The notes under the pieces: model-generated | Databases searched by the model: none | What the model saw: only the letters and a program-made list of their open reading frames with translations | Told to the model about the DNA's origin: nothing | Translations under genes and position numbers: made by a program | Part shown: positions 43,525-55,216 of the stretch, piece by piece | How the letters are laid out: every line of letters starts with the position of its first letter | Numbering within the stretch: the stretch's first letter is position 1 | Assembly (NCBI GenBank): GCA_963678675.1 | Contig: OY783201.1 | Location: forward strand, 16,857,769-16,921,768 | Length of the DNA stretch: 64,000 nucleotides | Direction of reading: 5' to 3' | Origin: Xiphydria camelus | Lineage: Eukaryota; Arthropoda; Insecta; Hymenoptera; Xiphydriidae

Positions 43525-44626
43525 TCACCGTGGTTTTCTTCGGTACGCAATTTCCACCACGTATTTTATCATTCAGAAAAACAAACGTAGCGAGCTGCTT
43601 CATAATACGTCCCGGCAGCTGTAAACAGATTTGGACGGCTATATGCCGATACGCGTCCGCAACGGTAAAAAACATGAGCGGCTGGTTACCGACACTTGAC
43701 CACAAAGTTTTAATAGCACCATATCATGAGTTTCAAGATTATCTTATTTGTGACCCTTTGTCTCTATTGAACCATGTATAAACAATTTTATCCACTGCAT
43801 TTAAAAATATGTCGCATAAAAAAAGAAACAAAAATAATACCCGGAGAAATATTATTTATCGTACATATACGAATAATTTTAATTGAATTGAACAATTATT
43901 AAATAATATTTTATACGAAGTATAATGGCATGAAATATATTTCATAAAATATTATGAAAAATGTTCAAGTACACGAAAATGAACGGAAAATTCACTTTAC
44001 AAATCCTATCTACAAAAGCTATAAGAAAAAGAAGACGAGAGGTTGACAAAAAATAAATAAATAAAGGTGAATGATTAAAATATGAGTATTTTTGAACGTA
44101 TCAGGATATAAGAAGCCCATAAAAAATTTTTTGAAATATAAGTGAAAATACAGTAAGAAAAAATTCAAAAGATTTTTCTGCAATTGATGCACGTGAACAT
44201 AGGAAAGATTTCCTCGATAAACTCAATTTTTTCGAAAACAGCCGAAATACGTATTTCCTACTTTTTTTTGCTCTTTTAATTGCCATTGGTCTCAAAAAAA
44301 ATATGCAATAGTTTTTTTCTTACAATGATTTTGTGAATTTCAACCCGTATAATTTTTTAATTAATTATCCCAATGAAATGTAACAAATTGCATTTTTCAT
44401 CATTTTTTATGTAGATTATTATCCACTTGGTTTCATTTCGAAAGATCAATTGCAAGTATGTGAAAACCAGCAATCACCCTTAGGAGCAGTCAATTTTGAG
44501 GGTTAATTTCACCCCTTAGAAATGCTTTTCCGCACATTAAAAAATGTATCTCTTAGATTTTGACGTAGAATAACATATATCAAAATGAACGAAATCGGCG
44601 AGGTACACCTGGGACGGTTTCCTTGT
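43525..44626. repeat. Right terminal inverted repeat, pogo-like copy 2
   Basis: Inverse of 35045-36055, and its outer part also matches the solo end E1 (5905-8175), including CATTTTTTATGTAGATTATT that the left arm has lost. Confidence 0.85.
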
Positions 44627-44689
44627 TAGTTCAGCTTTATGATTTTTGGAGTTGAAAGTTTATCAAGAGACACGGTAGTGTCTCGCTGC

Positions 44690-44900
44690 ATGTTCATTCA
44701 AGTCGTCAGAACGACGCCGCCAGCGCTGTCGCCGCGAGCACCCGTGTATCTTTACAGGAAAAATGTCTGCCTCCTTCACCCCTCAATTTTAACATCGAAT
44801 TTTCTCAATAAATATACGGTTATAACCAAAACTATGCTTAGTTACGCCATATAAATCGACTATTCTCTATCGATAGAGACCAGAGTAAATGTTGTAAGTT
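44690..44900. repeat. Dispersed repeat O, copy 2
   Basis: Matches 24310-24480 from ACCCGTGTATCTTTA to the TATTCTCTA region. No coding content. Confidence 0.7.
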
Positions 44901-45230
44901 ACATATTAACAGATATTTTTCCTTAGCAACGCGAAGCCACGCCCCTCGCGCCTCGAAAGTCGAGAGAATCCGATTTCTCGGGCGATATATTATTATATAT
45001 GTCAAAATCTCACAAAAATTCCGCCTGTCTTCGGCGATATTCGGCCATGGTCGGAAATGTGTACACAGATGCGGCCACACGCATACGCCATAAAAAATAT
45101 ATGTGAGAGTGTGTGAGAGAATATATTCCTTGAATGTTTAGTTGTTTTTCAAAATTAATAAAATATTTCCATTCGCGAAACGATTTCCCTCGCATTTTTT
45201 CGATCCTCAGACGCGCTTGTTAATAAAAAG
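44901..45230. other. No gene recognised
   Basis: Contains CGATATTCGGCCATGGTCGG and several short frames without features. Confidence 0.5.
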
Positions 45231-45520
45231 TAAAAATTCAGTGTAATCGGAGTAGTGAATCTCAATAGTGGTGAATGTGACAGACGCTCCGTATAGTTTA
45301 ATAATCGTTTGTACTTTTTTCGAATATCGAGATAGTGAACAGATGCAGTGGTATTCTTCTCTAGTTGCCTGTGCATCAAGAAAGGAGCAGGAAAGGAGAC
45401 GGTCTCAGAAGAATTGCCATCAGATAAGTTTAATTGCCATCTGACAGCTTTAACCTCACTTTCGATGGAAGGACAATATCTTTTTGTTCGTTCTATTTTT
45501 TGTTTTCAGGGTCATGCAAG
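45231..45520. mobile_element. Partial foldback G relative
   Basis: Shares AATAGTGGTGAATGTGACAG, AGAAGAATTGCCATCAGATA and TTTAACCTCACTTT with one arm of foldback G (17770-18130). The outer end and the second arm are missing. Confidence 0.65.
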
Positions 45521-45925
45521 CACGGGAAAAATCCAAGGTTTTTCTTCTCATTGTCAGTCATCAATACAAGCCGTGGCAGAATAGGAGATGAAATGGAATT
45601 GGATCACAATAATCAAGTAGGTAATTACTTTATTACTATTTTTTTCTCTATCGATATATTTCCTCTTTCGTACTATCATAAGTTCCAATTTACACACCGA
45701 CCTGTCAAATCTGAAGTGTACACGTACCTCACTTCTATTTCATCTCTTCTTCGTCTCCGTTGTAACGACAGTCAATGAGGAATCACTGATACCGATTAGG
45801 GGGTTCGAGGGTTATTCCTTATTCTTTCTAGCATAGCATCGATATTTTACTGCACCTGTTTTCTTCTGGGACTTCCTAAAATAATTATAAAAACCCCATA
45901 TGATTGTTATTTACAATTTGTTACA

Positions 45926-46112
45926 GATCGTATGCGAACCCGAGGGTGTTTCTTTCGAACGAAGGATCATCCACTTGTTGTTCCAAGAACCAGCTGCATT
46001 AGTTCATTTGGCGAGCTGGATCTGCTGTCTCGAGTGCATGGACGTGTGCCACTTTAAATGGATATTTTGTAATTTCCATCGTTACATCAGAGGCGAAGAA
46101 GAGATGAAATAG
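45926..46112 (+). other. Captured exon-like fragment (CEPEGVSFE), copy 1
   Basis: An acceptor, TTTGTTACAG, is followed by an open stretch IVCEPEGVSFERRIIHLLFQ that ends in EEEMK. The inverse copy is at 46550-46706 and a variant with a different upstream part is at 47562-47691. The splice-site context and the conserved peptide suggest a host exon carried by the foldback. I do not recognise the gene. Confidence 0.35.
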
Positions 46113-47561
46113 AAGTGAGGTACATGTACATTTCACGTTTGATAGGTTGGTATATAAATTGGAACTTCTCTGATAGTATAATACGAAAGAGGAAATATAT
46201 CGATACAGGAAAAATAATAATAAAGTAGTTACTACATTATTGTAATCTAATTCCATTGTATCCCTTACTTTTCTACCACGACTTTGATCGTTGATAGTGA
46301 AGAAAAATCAAATTTATTAGTTGATCCATCTACTATCAACAATTAAAGTCGTGGCAGAAAAATAAAAGATACAATAGAATTGGATTACAATAATGTAGTA
46401 ACTACTTTATTATTATTTTTTCTTTATCGATATATTTCCTCTTTCGTATTATACTATCAGAAGTTCCAATTTATATACCAACCTATCAAATGTGAAGTGT
46501 ACATGTACCTCACTTCTATTTCATCTCTTCTTCGCCTCTGATGTAACGATAGAAATTACAAAATATCCATTTAATCTGGCACACGTCCATGCACTCGAGA
46601 CAGCAGATCCAGCTCGCCGAATGAACTAATGCAACTGGTTCTTGAAACAACAAGTGGATGCCCCCTTGTTCGAAAGAAATCCCCTCGGGTTCGCATACGA
46701 TCTGTAACAAATTGTAAATAACATAATCATTTGCAGTTTCACTATTTAAAATATATCGAACTTACTCAACGTAGAAATTAAGAAACTATATTAATCTGAG
46801 TTAACCAATTCTAATGACAGAATTATTAAAAATGATATATTTCATCTTTCGTATTATACTATCACAAGTTCCAATTTATATACCGACCTGTCAAACGTGA
46901 AGTGTACATGTACCTCACTTCTATTTCATCTCTTCTTCGCCTCTAGTGTAACGATGGAAATTACAAAATATCAACTTTTCTGTAACATTTCTGCAATATT
47001 TTACAATATTCGTGAACACTATCGTATGTTAGAAATATATATATTTCGATAAATTCGCGTATGTTGCGAAACATTATAGAAACGTTTCAATCTCATTACG
47101 TCGAAAGATCTCCTCGATAAGGTACATAAGACTCGATAAGATTGTACTTGTCAGGGCTGAATTATATAGGGTTTTTATAATTATTTTAGGAAGTCCCAGA
47201 AGAATACAAGTGCAGCAAAATATCGATGCTCTATCCTAGAAAGAATGAGGAATAACCCTCGAACCCTAATCGATATCAGTGATCCCTCATTGACCGTCGT
47301 TACACCAGAGGCAAAGAAGAGATGAAATAGAAGTGAGGTACATGTACACTTCACTTTTAACAGGTCGGTATATAAATTTGAACTTGTGTGATAGTATAAT
47401 ACAAAAGAGGAAATATATCACTTAATAATTCTGTCATTATTATCTATAGAATTAGTTAACTCAGATTAATATAGTTTCTTAATTTCTACGTAGAGTAAGT
47501 TGGGTATATTTTAAATAGTAAAATACTGAATATAATTGTGTTATTTATAATCTGTTACAGA

Positions 47562-47691
47562 AATAAACGTGCTGGTATCCAATTCTATCCAGAAGGACTG
47601 CAAATCGAATGCGAACCCGAGGGGGTTTCTTTCGAACAAGGGATCGTCCACTTGTTATTCGAAGAACCAGTAGTACATTCGGTTCCACATT
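47562..47691 (+). other. Captured exon-like fragment, longer variant
   Basis: After TCTGTTACAG the frame reads NKRAGIQFYPEGLQIECEPE, then GVSFEQGIVHLLFEEPV, and stops. It extends the peptide seen at 45926 upstream, which makes real coding ancestry more likely. Confidence 0.35.
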
Positions 47692-48145
47692 GACCGTCGT
47701 TACACCAGAGGCGAAGAAGAGATGAAATAGAAGTGAGGTACATGTACACTTCACGTTTGATAGGTTGGTATATAAATTGGAACTTCTGATAGTATAATAC
47801 GAAAGAGGAAATATATCGATAAAGGAAAAATAATAATAAAGTAGTTACTACATTATTGTAATCCAATTCTATTGTATTCCTTACTTTTCTGCCACGACTT
47901 TGATCGTTGATAGTGAAGAAAAATCAAATTCATTGGTTGATCCATCTACTATCAACAATAAAAGTCGTGGTTATTTTAAGATTTATTTACGAGTAAGGGC
48001 GAAATTTCAGCGGTGCATGCAAAAGGATTTCTTAAAACTATTCCAACGTCTCGAGTTAATATATGTAACAACATACATATATACTGTCATAAGTGGTATC
48101 TTTACATGTGATGAAACAATTCGTCACGGTTATTGGAAAAGTAAA

Positions 48146-49531
48146 CCGTATGTCCGATGGCAAACTCCAACTTTTGAATTTCCCTGCCATTTTGCTGGAT
48201 AGAATTGGTTTCGGGAGAGTGCGCTGCGGTCTTACGAGCCGAACGAGAAGTGTCAAACGTCTGATGTCACAGTAGCTGTCAACTCGGGAAATCGAAGCGT
48301 CTAACCTCGAAATCGATAATTTATAAATAATAATGCGTAGAAGTGATACGAAATAATCATTCGGGTTTCTTCGATGAGATTCCCTAAGTGTTTAAAAATT
48401 GGTGTCCCTTTACCAATAACTGTTGCTTCAACTTCCAGATATATTATTAAGTATTACTACAGAACGAGTAGGTTAGGCGATTTTCATCAAGATTCACGCT
48501 ATTCTAACATGGAATCTCGTACAAGTGCAACCAAAGAGGATCTAGCTCGTGTCCTGTCAGTAAAAGGATGACTCGATGGACATCGGAGAATGTCAGGCTT
48601 GTCACCGAACGCCTATTACCCACGGTACATGAATTGCAATACGCGCTTCTTGTTTCATTCCAGCGTTAAATAACTAACTTCTTTCAAGCTAATAATCTTT
48701 TATGAACTGTTCTTGGTAGGAGGCAGCGATCGATAATAGCAGCTCGCCGTAGCGTCTATTAAAACTGAAAGGCAGTTCGGTTTGCCGAACTACTACTCCG
48801 ATAATGTACCCGAGTTCGCGGTCTATTCTGCGATTAACGTTAACGTAATCGTGATTATGCTAGGGTGATGGGTGTTCCAAAAGAGATAAAGTATATATTA
48901 AAAATCGGACGATGTAAGCTGCAACTGGAACATCATCGCAGGAATAATTTGTCTACAATTAATCACAATCATTGACCGCTTCCTCCTACGAAAAACAATT
49001 CATACAAGGTAAATACTTTGAAAGAAGTGAAAGTTATTTAAAGTAGTAATAGTTGAAATGAAAAGCGCATATTGCAATGAAAGTACCGTGAGTGATAGGC
49101 GCTCGGTGATAAGTTCGACATTGTTTGATCTCCATCGACTCATTTTCTTCGGGATACGACAGGAGTTACATTCTCTCTGTTTGCACCTTATGAAAGGGGA
49201 CATACAAGAAGACCGTCAAAGACTTCATGAAAATCTTGTAACCTACTCGTCCTGTAGTAATACTATCCCTCCGACGCGGGAATACACGTACAAGTATACG
49301 TGCTAAGCGGAGCACGCTGTTGGCACATTATTATTTATAAATTAACGATTTCTAGAGGTTAGATGCTTCGATCTCCCGAATTGACAGTTACTGGGAGATC
49401 AGACGTTTGACACTTTTCGCTCGGCTCGTAAGACTAATTCTAACTATGAATGACTAGAGGACCGACCCAACTACTTCCGGCCAAATGTCAGGGAAATTCA
49501 AAAGTTGGAGTATGCCATCGGACATACTGTA
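48146..49531. mobile_element. Foldback B variant with 1-kb inner segment
   Basis: ACCGTATGTCCGATGGCAAAC at 48146 is mirrored by a GTATGCCATCGGACATACTG end at 49531, and AGATCGAAGCGTCTAACCTC is mirrored near 49355-49385. Between the arms lie two opposed copies of the MTRWTSEN coding-like segment (48494-48740 and 48965-49200). Confidence 0.65.
48494..48666 (+). other. Coding-like segment, second copy
   Basis: MESRTSATKEDLARVLSVKG is followed in another frame by MTRWTSENVRLVTERLLPTV. The counterpart at 4036-4300 differs at a few residues, mostly conservative. Frame junction and function are unknown. Confidence 0.35.
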
Positions 49532-49786
49532 CTTAGAGAGTTAAAGGTAAAATGTCTACATGAATTTCTGTAGACGACGAAAATATAAGAAAAATCCGAT
49601 GGCCTGTAAATTCGAAAGCGGTATGTTTTATTTCTCCATACTAAGGCAAAGTGAAAAATATAAGGGCTCTCTAGTCTATAAATCCCTTTGAAAATATAAC
49701 GAGAATAAATCAAAAGTAACGTGATTATAATTAATTGGCTCGTAGTATAATACGAAAGAGGAAATGGAGATGGTGAAAACGAGCAA
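49532..49786. repeat. Repeat shared with 5 kb and 50.4 kb
   Basis: GAGTTAAAGGTAAAATGTCT to GAGGAAATGGAGATGGT matches 50480-50715 and, in part, 5215-5420. Confidence 0.7.
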
Positions 49787-49787
49787 T

Positions 49788-50285
49788 ACCCAAGTAGCAA
49801 AAGATATCTGTCAGACATATACAAGATGTCTATATGTCTAGAAAATGACATCTATATGTGGTATAAACATGGTTGAAATCTAGATATAGACAGCGCATAG
49901 ATGTCTGACAGATATCCTAAGTTGACAAGAATCGATATTCTGTGGTAAATATAATAATTTCATAAAATATAACATTAATAATATTTGAAAAAATGAATTA
50001 CAAGGATCTAGAGGGTTTTCTCGTTCTCTATTTTTATTAAAGGCCGAGAAGACTAATGTAGAGCTTTATAATTAAGTTTATTTAATAGTATTAACTTTTA
50101 ATTTTAAACAATCATTATATTTACTATAGAATATCTATTCTTGTCAACTTAGGATATCTGTCAGACATCTACGCGCTGTCTATATCTAGATTTCAACCAC
50201 ATTTATACCAAATATAGATGTCATTAATTAGACATACATATAGACATCTTGTGGATGTCTGATAAATATCTTTTGCTACTTGGGT
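49788..50285. mobile_element. Inverted-repeat element L with GACATCT subterminal arrays
   Basis: ACCCAAGTAGCAAAAGATAT is mirrored by ATATCTTTTGCTACTTGGGT. AGACATCT and its complement recur near each end, and the inverted arms reach about 150 bases inward to CTAAGTTGACAAGAAT. A solo end-like scrap, ACTCAAGTAGTAAAAGA, occurs near 50724. Confidence 0.75.
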
Positions 50286-50383
50286 AAAGCGATGTAGGGC
50301 AGAAATCGATAATATAAGGATTAATACATTCGATAGAAGTCGATAATATAGGGATTAATACATTCGATAGATCATTATTTACA

Positions 50384-50760
50384 AATTAACGATTTCGAGG
50401 TTAGATGCTTCTATCTCCCGAATTGACAGGTATCTTTACATGTGATGAAACAATTCGTCACAGTCATTGGAAGAGTATACTTAAAAGAGTTAAAGGTAAA
50501 ATGTCTACATGGATTTCTGTAGACGACCAAAATATAAGAAAAATCCGATGGCCTGTAAATTCGAAAGCGGTATGTTTTATTTCTCCAAAATACTAAGGCA
50601 AAGTGAAAAATGTAAGGGCTCTCTAGTTTATAAATCCCTTTCAAAGTATCACGAGAATAATAATTAATTGGCTCGTAGTATAATATGACGAAAGAGGAAA
50701 TGGAGATGGTAAAAACGGGCCATACTCAAGTAGTAAAAGAGACTTTAATTTTGTGGTAAT
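50384..50760. repeat. Repeat shared with 5 kb and 49.5 kb
   Basis: Starts with a foldback B scrap (CTATCTCCCGAATTGACAG), then follows the 5 kb repeat from GTATCTTTACATGTGATGAA onward. Confidence 0.7.
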
Positions 50761-50823
50761 AAAAAGCTATTCTTCTACATGTACGTATTCTCCTCATAAA
50801 CAAATTCCAAAAAGTAATGAAAT

Positions 50824-51460
50824 CCCCCCACAAAAACAAATTCTCTTTAAAAAAAGGCGGCATGTTCATTCAGTGCCAACAAAAATTGATATGTAAAATA
50901 TTCCCCAAAAAAGATTTGAAATCAATTAAGATCGCCATGTTCAAGATTTATTTATAAAAAGTAAAAGGCATCATTTGAAAGGAAAATTATTGTAAATCAA
51001 GTTACTAAAAAATTCGACTAAAAAACTTATAAACAAATTTTAATACAAAAGAACTTGCCGCGTTTTTTTCCTTCAAAATAAAAAATTCAGACAGAATTAT
51101 ACTCGATGTTTATGCACTTATGATTTTTAATAAATTCATACACTTATATGATACCACCAGTATACCGAATGTCGCGCGGGAAACCGATCAGGCGACCTGA
51201 ATCCCTCAGGGGGCCTTCTGAATTTCTCTGAATTTGACTTCGGCAGTGCAATTTATGAATCATTCTAGCACCGTCCAAGCACTGCCAATTATTCGGTATA
51301 GTGGACAAAATATGAAAACTTAAACGCGGCAAGTTCTTTTTTATGAAAATTTGTTTATAAATTTTTTTAGTCGAATTTTTTAGTAACGAGTTACAATAAT
51401 TTTCCTTTCAAATGATGCCTTTTACTTTTTATATATAAATCTTGAACATGGCGGTAAAAA
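50824..51460. repeat. Repeat J as a foldback
   Basis: AGAACTTGCCGCG near 51050-51062 is mirrored by CGCGGCAAGTTCT near 51325-51337, and the similarity extends outward on both sides. The middle (51095-51320) equals bases 1-205 of the window. Confidence 0.8.
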
Positions 51461-52891
51461 TTAAATTAAAAATTGACATTAAAACGTTGTGCAAAGATCC
51501 TCGGCGTGTGTGTGTTGAAATAACACGCATAGTGTCGTTTTTGTTACAGGTAAATATAACACCAAATTCCGGGTAAATATAACACTCGGTTTTTTCTGTG
51601 ATATGGTTCCATTACTCAGACAAATTAATTTGCCACTCTAAAACTTGGGGGTCATAGGAAAAAATCTCAGCTTTCTTTTAAAATTATTTTTAAAAAATTG
51701 TCCAAATTAAAAAAAAATGAAATTTATTTTTGATTTTCTAAAATTAGGGTCAAACTTTTAATTTGAAAAAAAAATGTTATGGCCACCAGAAAGTTTGTGC
51801 AGAAATCTATGAAAAACATTTCTAGTGAAATTTTGTTTAAGGCAATAGGAAAAAAGTTACAGATGTTTAAAAGTAAGGCTATGCTTAAATAACCCAAAAA
51901 TTGTACCCCCTCCACTTTGATAAATAATTATCAAAATGAATTAATTTTTGGTGTGAGGAGTATTATCTAATAAGACTACAATTGGGCCAATTTTAGCCCG
52001 ATCGGACAACTTTCATTTTCGAGGTGGGTACACTTCAGAAATTATGCCCCATATGCTAGTTTAAAATAAATTAAGATTGAAGTTATACAATTGTTTTCGA
52101 ATATTTATCTTATTTTTTAGGTTGAAAGTAACAAAAAGAAAAAAGAATTCAGCACCTATATCTACTTATTATTGCAGTTTTTATAAAACTTGAAATTTTT
52201 CTATTTGAATTTGGCAACACACGTCGGTTTCTTTGTTCTTTTTCCCCTTCTACTTCACCCCGAAGAACACTGACGATCCTCCTTAACATACCCCATCTCA
52301 TTCCTCGAGTGACTTTCGTTCTACAAGAGTATACGCAGTAAGAAAGAGATATGCTAATAGCGAAAGTTTCTAATACACGAGTTTTGAATTTGAGAGTCCT
52401 TTGAACAGCCCGCGTTCTTTAACGGAAAATATGACGATCGTCGCTTCATGCAGACTTGTCCAAAGAACTGTTACTCTACGAAAACGTGACGTAATGTCAC
52501 ACACTTTCTATGCGGTACATAGGGAAAGTTAATATTTTGTGAGAGTTAGTAACAAATCCTATAAATGAAAGGTTGTTTTTCATTATGCCGAAGTTTAGAC
52601 CATCGTGTTGCATAGTGGGGTACAAAAATCGCCCTGAAAAAGAAGAAGTATATGGCATACTTTTAAATCTACTTTATATTTTGATTCGTTGATACTTGTT
52701 TGCGGCAGTGCTCTGCCTTATGAAGCATTCGAAGGGTCGTTGGATTTCAACATTTTTCACATGATTTTCGTCAGATAGTTCTGTTCCTTTCGTCCTCACG
52801 GTTTCACAAAGGAAATTTTCGTTAATTAGAATGAATCAGAAAGATAAACTTTTCCATTTTTCCATAAATAATTTATTTATTTACTTCACTA
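51461..52891. other. No gene recognised
   Basis: AT-rich DNA with poly-A and poly-T stretches. CACTTCAGAAATTATGCCCC and the surrounding text look single-copy here. The only coding hint is a short THAP-like start at 52585. Confidence 0.5.
52585..52692 (+). other. Possible THAP-like N-terminal scrap
   Basis: ATG 52585 opens MPKFRPSCCIVGYKNRPEKE, which resembles the start of THAP domains (paired Cys, then basic residues), but the second Cys of the usual C-x2-4-C is a Tyr and the frame stops after 35 residues. Could be a decayed P-element piece or chance. Confidence 0.25.
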
Positions 52892-53399
52892 TGTACCCCC
52901 GGCGTTTCGGATTCTGTCGCTGGGGAATTTTTTAAATGTTATTTTTAAATGTACTAACCAATGATTAATCAATCCTCATGCTTTAATTAATGAGGGTAAA
53001 CGCCACCGTAGCTCACGGTCACTTAATTACATGGTTGCCTCACTCCGGCCAGGTCGCAGGAGAGGGGATAGGCTATGACGTAGCTCAGAATGTACGAGCG
53101 GCTCGAGCCTAAGGGCCGGTTGTACAACACCTCAAAAGCGGACTTGTCTGCAGCATAACTATCGGGCAGTATATCGGCATGTTGTACAACCGGCCCTTAG
53201 GCTCGAGCCGCTTGTACATTCTGAGCTACGTCACGGCCTATCCCCTCTCCTGCGACCTGGCCGGAGTGAGACAACCGTGTAGTTAAGTGACCGTGACCGT
53301 AGCTAATGAGGGCATGAGAAGTAGTTGTTCATTGGCTAGTATGTTTAAAAATGACATTTTATAAAGTTACTAGCCACAGAATCTGAGATGTTGGGTGTA
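52892..53399. repeat. Foldback S, copy 2, split by MITE T
   Basis: The left part (ATTCTGTCGCTGG, GTACTAACCAATGATTAATC) and right part (ATTGGCTAGTATGTTT, CACAGAATCTGAG) mirror each other and match S1 at 11471-11690. The 282-bp element T interrupts at ACCGTAGCT. Confidence 0.75.
53014..53295. mobile_element. Mutator-like MITE T with 9-bp target duplication
   Basis: CACGGTCACTTAA is mirrored exactly by TTAAGTGACCGTG, and the inverted ends continue for about 113 bases with few mismatches (CTCACTCCGGCCAGGTCGCA). ACCGTAGCT stands at 53005-53013 and again at 53296-53304. Long inverted ends and a 9-bp duplication are the signature of Mutator-like elements. The centre, about 55 bases, has no coding content. 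Confidence 0.8.
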
Positions 53400-53759
53400 C
53401 AGGATATCCCGCGCAGAACCGCACAGTTGCAGGGACCTTGAAATTTACCTTCGGCCGGGCTTGGTCGGTACTCGAGTCATTTATACCGGTAGGAGTCGAG
53501 TCGGTAGTTAGAGTTGCTGTCAATTCGGGAGATCGAAGCGTCTAACCTCGAAATCGTGAATGTGTGAATAATGGTGAGTAATTTCCATTATTCACAAATT
53601 CACGATTTCGAGGTTAGACGCTTCGATCTCCCGAATTGACAGCAACTCTAACTACCGACTCGACTCCTACCGGTATAAATGACTCGAGTACCGACCAAGC
53701 CCGGCCGAAGGTAAATTTCAAGGTCCCTGCAACTGGTCGGTTCTGCGCGGGACATCCTG
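53400..53759. mobile_element. Foldback B, copy 3 (cleanest)
   Basis: CAGGATATCCCGCGCAGAAC is mirrored by a GTTCTGCGCGGGACATCCTG end, with TA on both sides. Arms of about 170 bases are nearly identical and meet at TGGTGAGTAATTTCCA. A transcript would form a long double-stranded stem. Confidence 0.85.
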
Positions 53760-53761
53760 TA

Positions 53762-54488
53762 TAAAGGTATACTTTGTAACGTATTTAATGCTGTTGACGG
53801 CCACTGTAGCACTGAATATTGGTTGCATTCAGCAGATCGAGCATAAACCGCTACCGCTCAGTACGCTCAGAAGTAGCGCTCTCTGTTCTGCTGACAACAA
53901 GTTCTGGCCGTGGCCTGCGATACATTAGGCGCGTGGCGCAGTGGATTTAAATGATCGACTTGTCGTACTTTAGCTTTGAAAAATCGTACTTTCGGATTGA
54001 AATTTGGCTTTATAAAATCGTTGAGAAACAATAAACTAAGGTATTAAAAAGTTCGAAAAGAAACATTTTTCAGTTAGTAATAGACCCGTGAATATGGCCA
54101 AAATCGCCCGTTTTCTTATATTTAACTTCAAGTATTTAAAAATCCTGACGTGGTATGCAAATTTGAGAGTTAGATTCGTTTTTAACGCACATAAATCTAT
54201 AAGAATCACCTGGTTTGGTTCGAGTAACAAAATCACTGTTGTCCGGTGTTATCTCTGGTTACAAAATATTGTGTTGTTTATATCAGTACCTCTCAGAGCT
54301 AAACAGTATTAACTCCATTGCCGGTGGCAAGAAAATGTAATTTTTTTCGTAATAATACATAAAATATAAGATGTTCCGTCGCACGACATACGGAATTCGA
54401 CACATCGGTTCATACCGCTCGACATCATTCATAAAATGCGCCAAAACTTCTTCCGATGGAAGTGAGCGGGAGCGCTGGAGCGTTAAGG
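53762..54488. other. No gene recognised
   Basis: A 74-codon frame (54088-54312) lacks recognisable features. ATTCAGCAGATC near 53830 recurs near 55298 and, inverted, near 55350. Confidence 0.5.
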
Positions 54489-55216
54489 TTGATTCTCACT
54501 ATACGTTCCGTTTCCGTTCCATAACCGTTCCATATACGTTCAGTAAAATTCTAGTCTGTTCACATTTTTCCGTCAATGTTCAGTTTCCTTTCCATCAAAA
54601 TAGTGGGTGTTGTATGCAATAGTGTTAAAATATGGTCCGATGAAAACCTAATCATAGCTGCTATTACATTAGATGAAAAAGCTTGCTTAAAAAGAAAAAA
54701 CGAAGATTTTGGGTGCATGAAATATTAAAAAAAAAGAAATATTGATGGAGAATATGTTACATTATATGGATGAATAGAAGTCGAGGGAGATCTAGAACGC
54801 GCGAGATCATTGTGACCTCTCGCTCCCCTATAATGATGAAGAAACGGTAGCTGTTGAGGAAAGTCGATCCTGCGAGTAATGTATCGTTAGCACTCCGTCA
54901 GAGGGATAGGATTTTGTCTCACCAGTTCAATCAGTTTCTCGTCATTCATATTTCAAAACTAAAAGCAAACGCGCTGTCCGCCAAACAATATGTAACTGAC
55001 CCGCAAAGACTGTTCCCACTATCCTTACCGCTTCCGACACGTTTCAGTCTGTCCGTCAAAAATACGTTTGTGTTTAAACTGAACGGAAGTGTTCGGAAAC
55101 GGTATCTAAACGGAACGGAAAGTGTGTATACCTACACTGATTTTCATGTCATAATATTTTATGTAAACGGAACGGAACCGATATGGAACGGAAACGGAAC
55201 GTATAGTGAGAATTAA
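54489..55216. mobile_element. Inverted-repeat element Z, 728 bp
   Basis: TTGATTCTCACTATACGTTC is mirrored by GAACGTATAGTGAGAATTAA, and the pattern of CCGTTCC/GGAACGG words repeats inside both ends. There is no transposase in the middle. Target duplication not settled. Confidence 0.7.

Larger units (their letters stand above)
35045..44626 (-). mobile_element. Pogo-like transposon with ~1-kb inverted ends, copy 2
   Basis: ACAAGGAAACCGTCCCAGGT at 35045 is mirrored by ACCTGGGACGGTTTCCTTGT ending 44626. The gene for the transposase runs on the minus strand from 43400 to 36066 and is split by a LINE at 36096-41705. Without the LINE and its duplication the element is about 3.96 kb. The gene nearly touches both inverted repeats, so these may supply promoter and terminator signals. 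Confidence 0.85.
45560..48060. repeat. Nest of foldback M elements
   Basis: A palindrome centred near 46320 has arms of about 390 bases (45905-46300 and 46340-46735). A wider inverted pair joins 45595-45900 to 47160-47860, and another joins 46740-46960 to 47290-47565. Common words are GTACATGTACACTTCACG, GTATAATACGAAAGAGGAAA and CCACGACTTTGATCG. The structure suggests repeated insertion or strand-switching within one foldback family. Coding-like pieces are listed separately. Confidence 0.75.
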
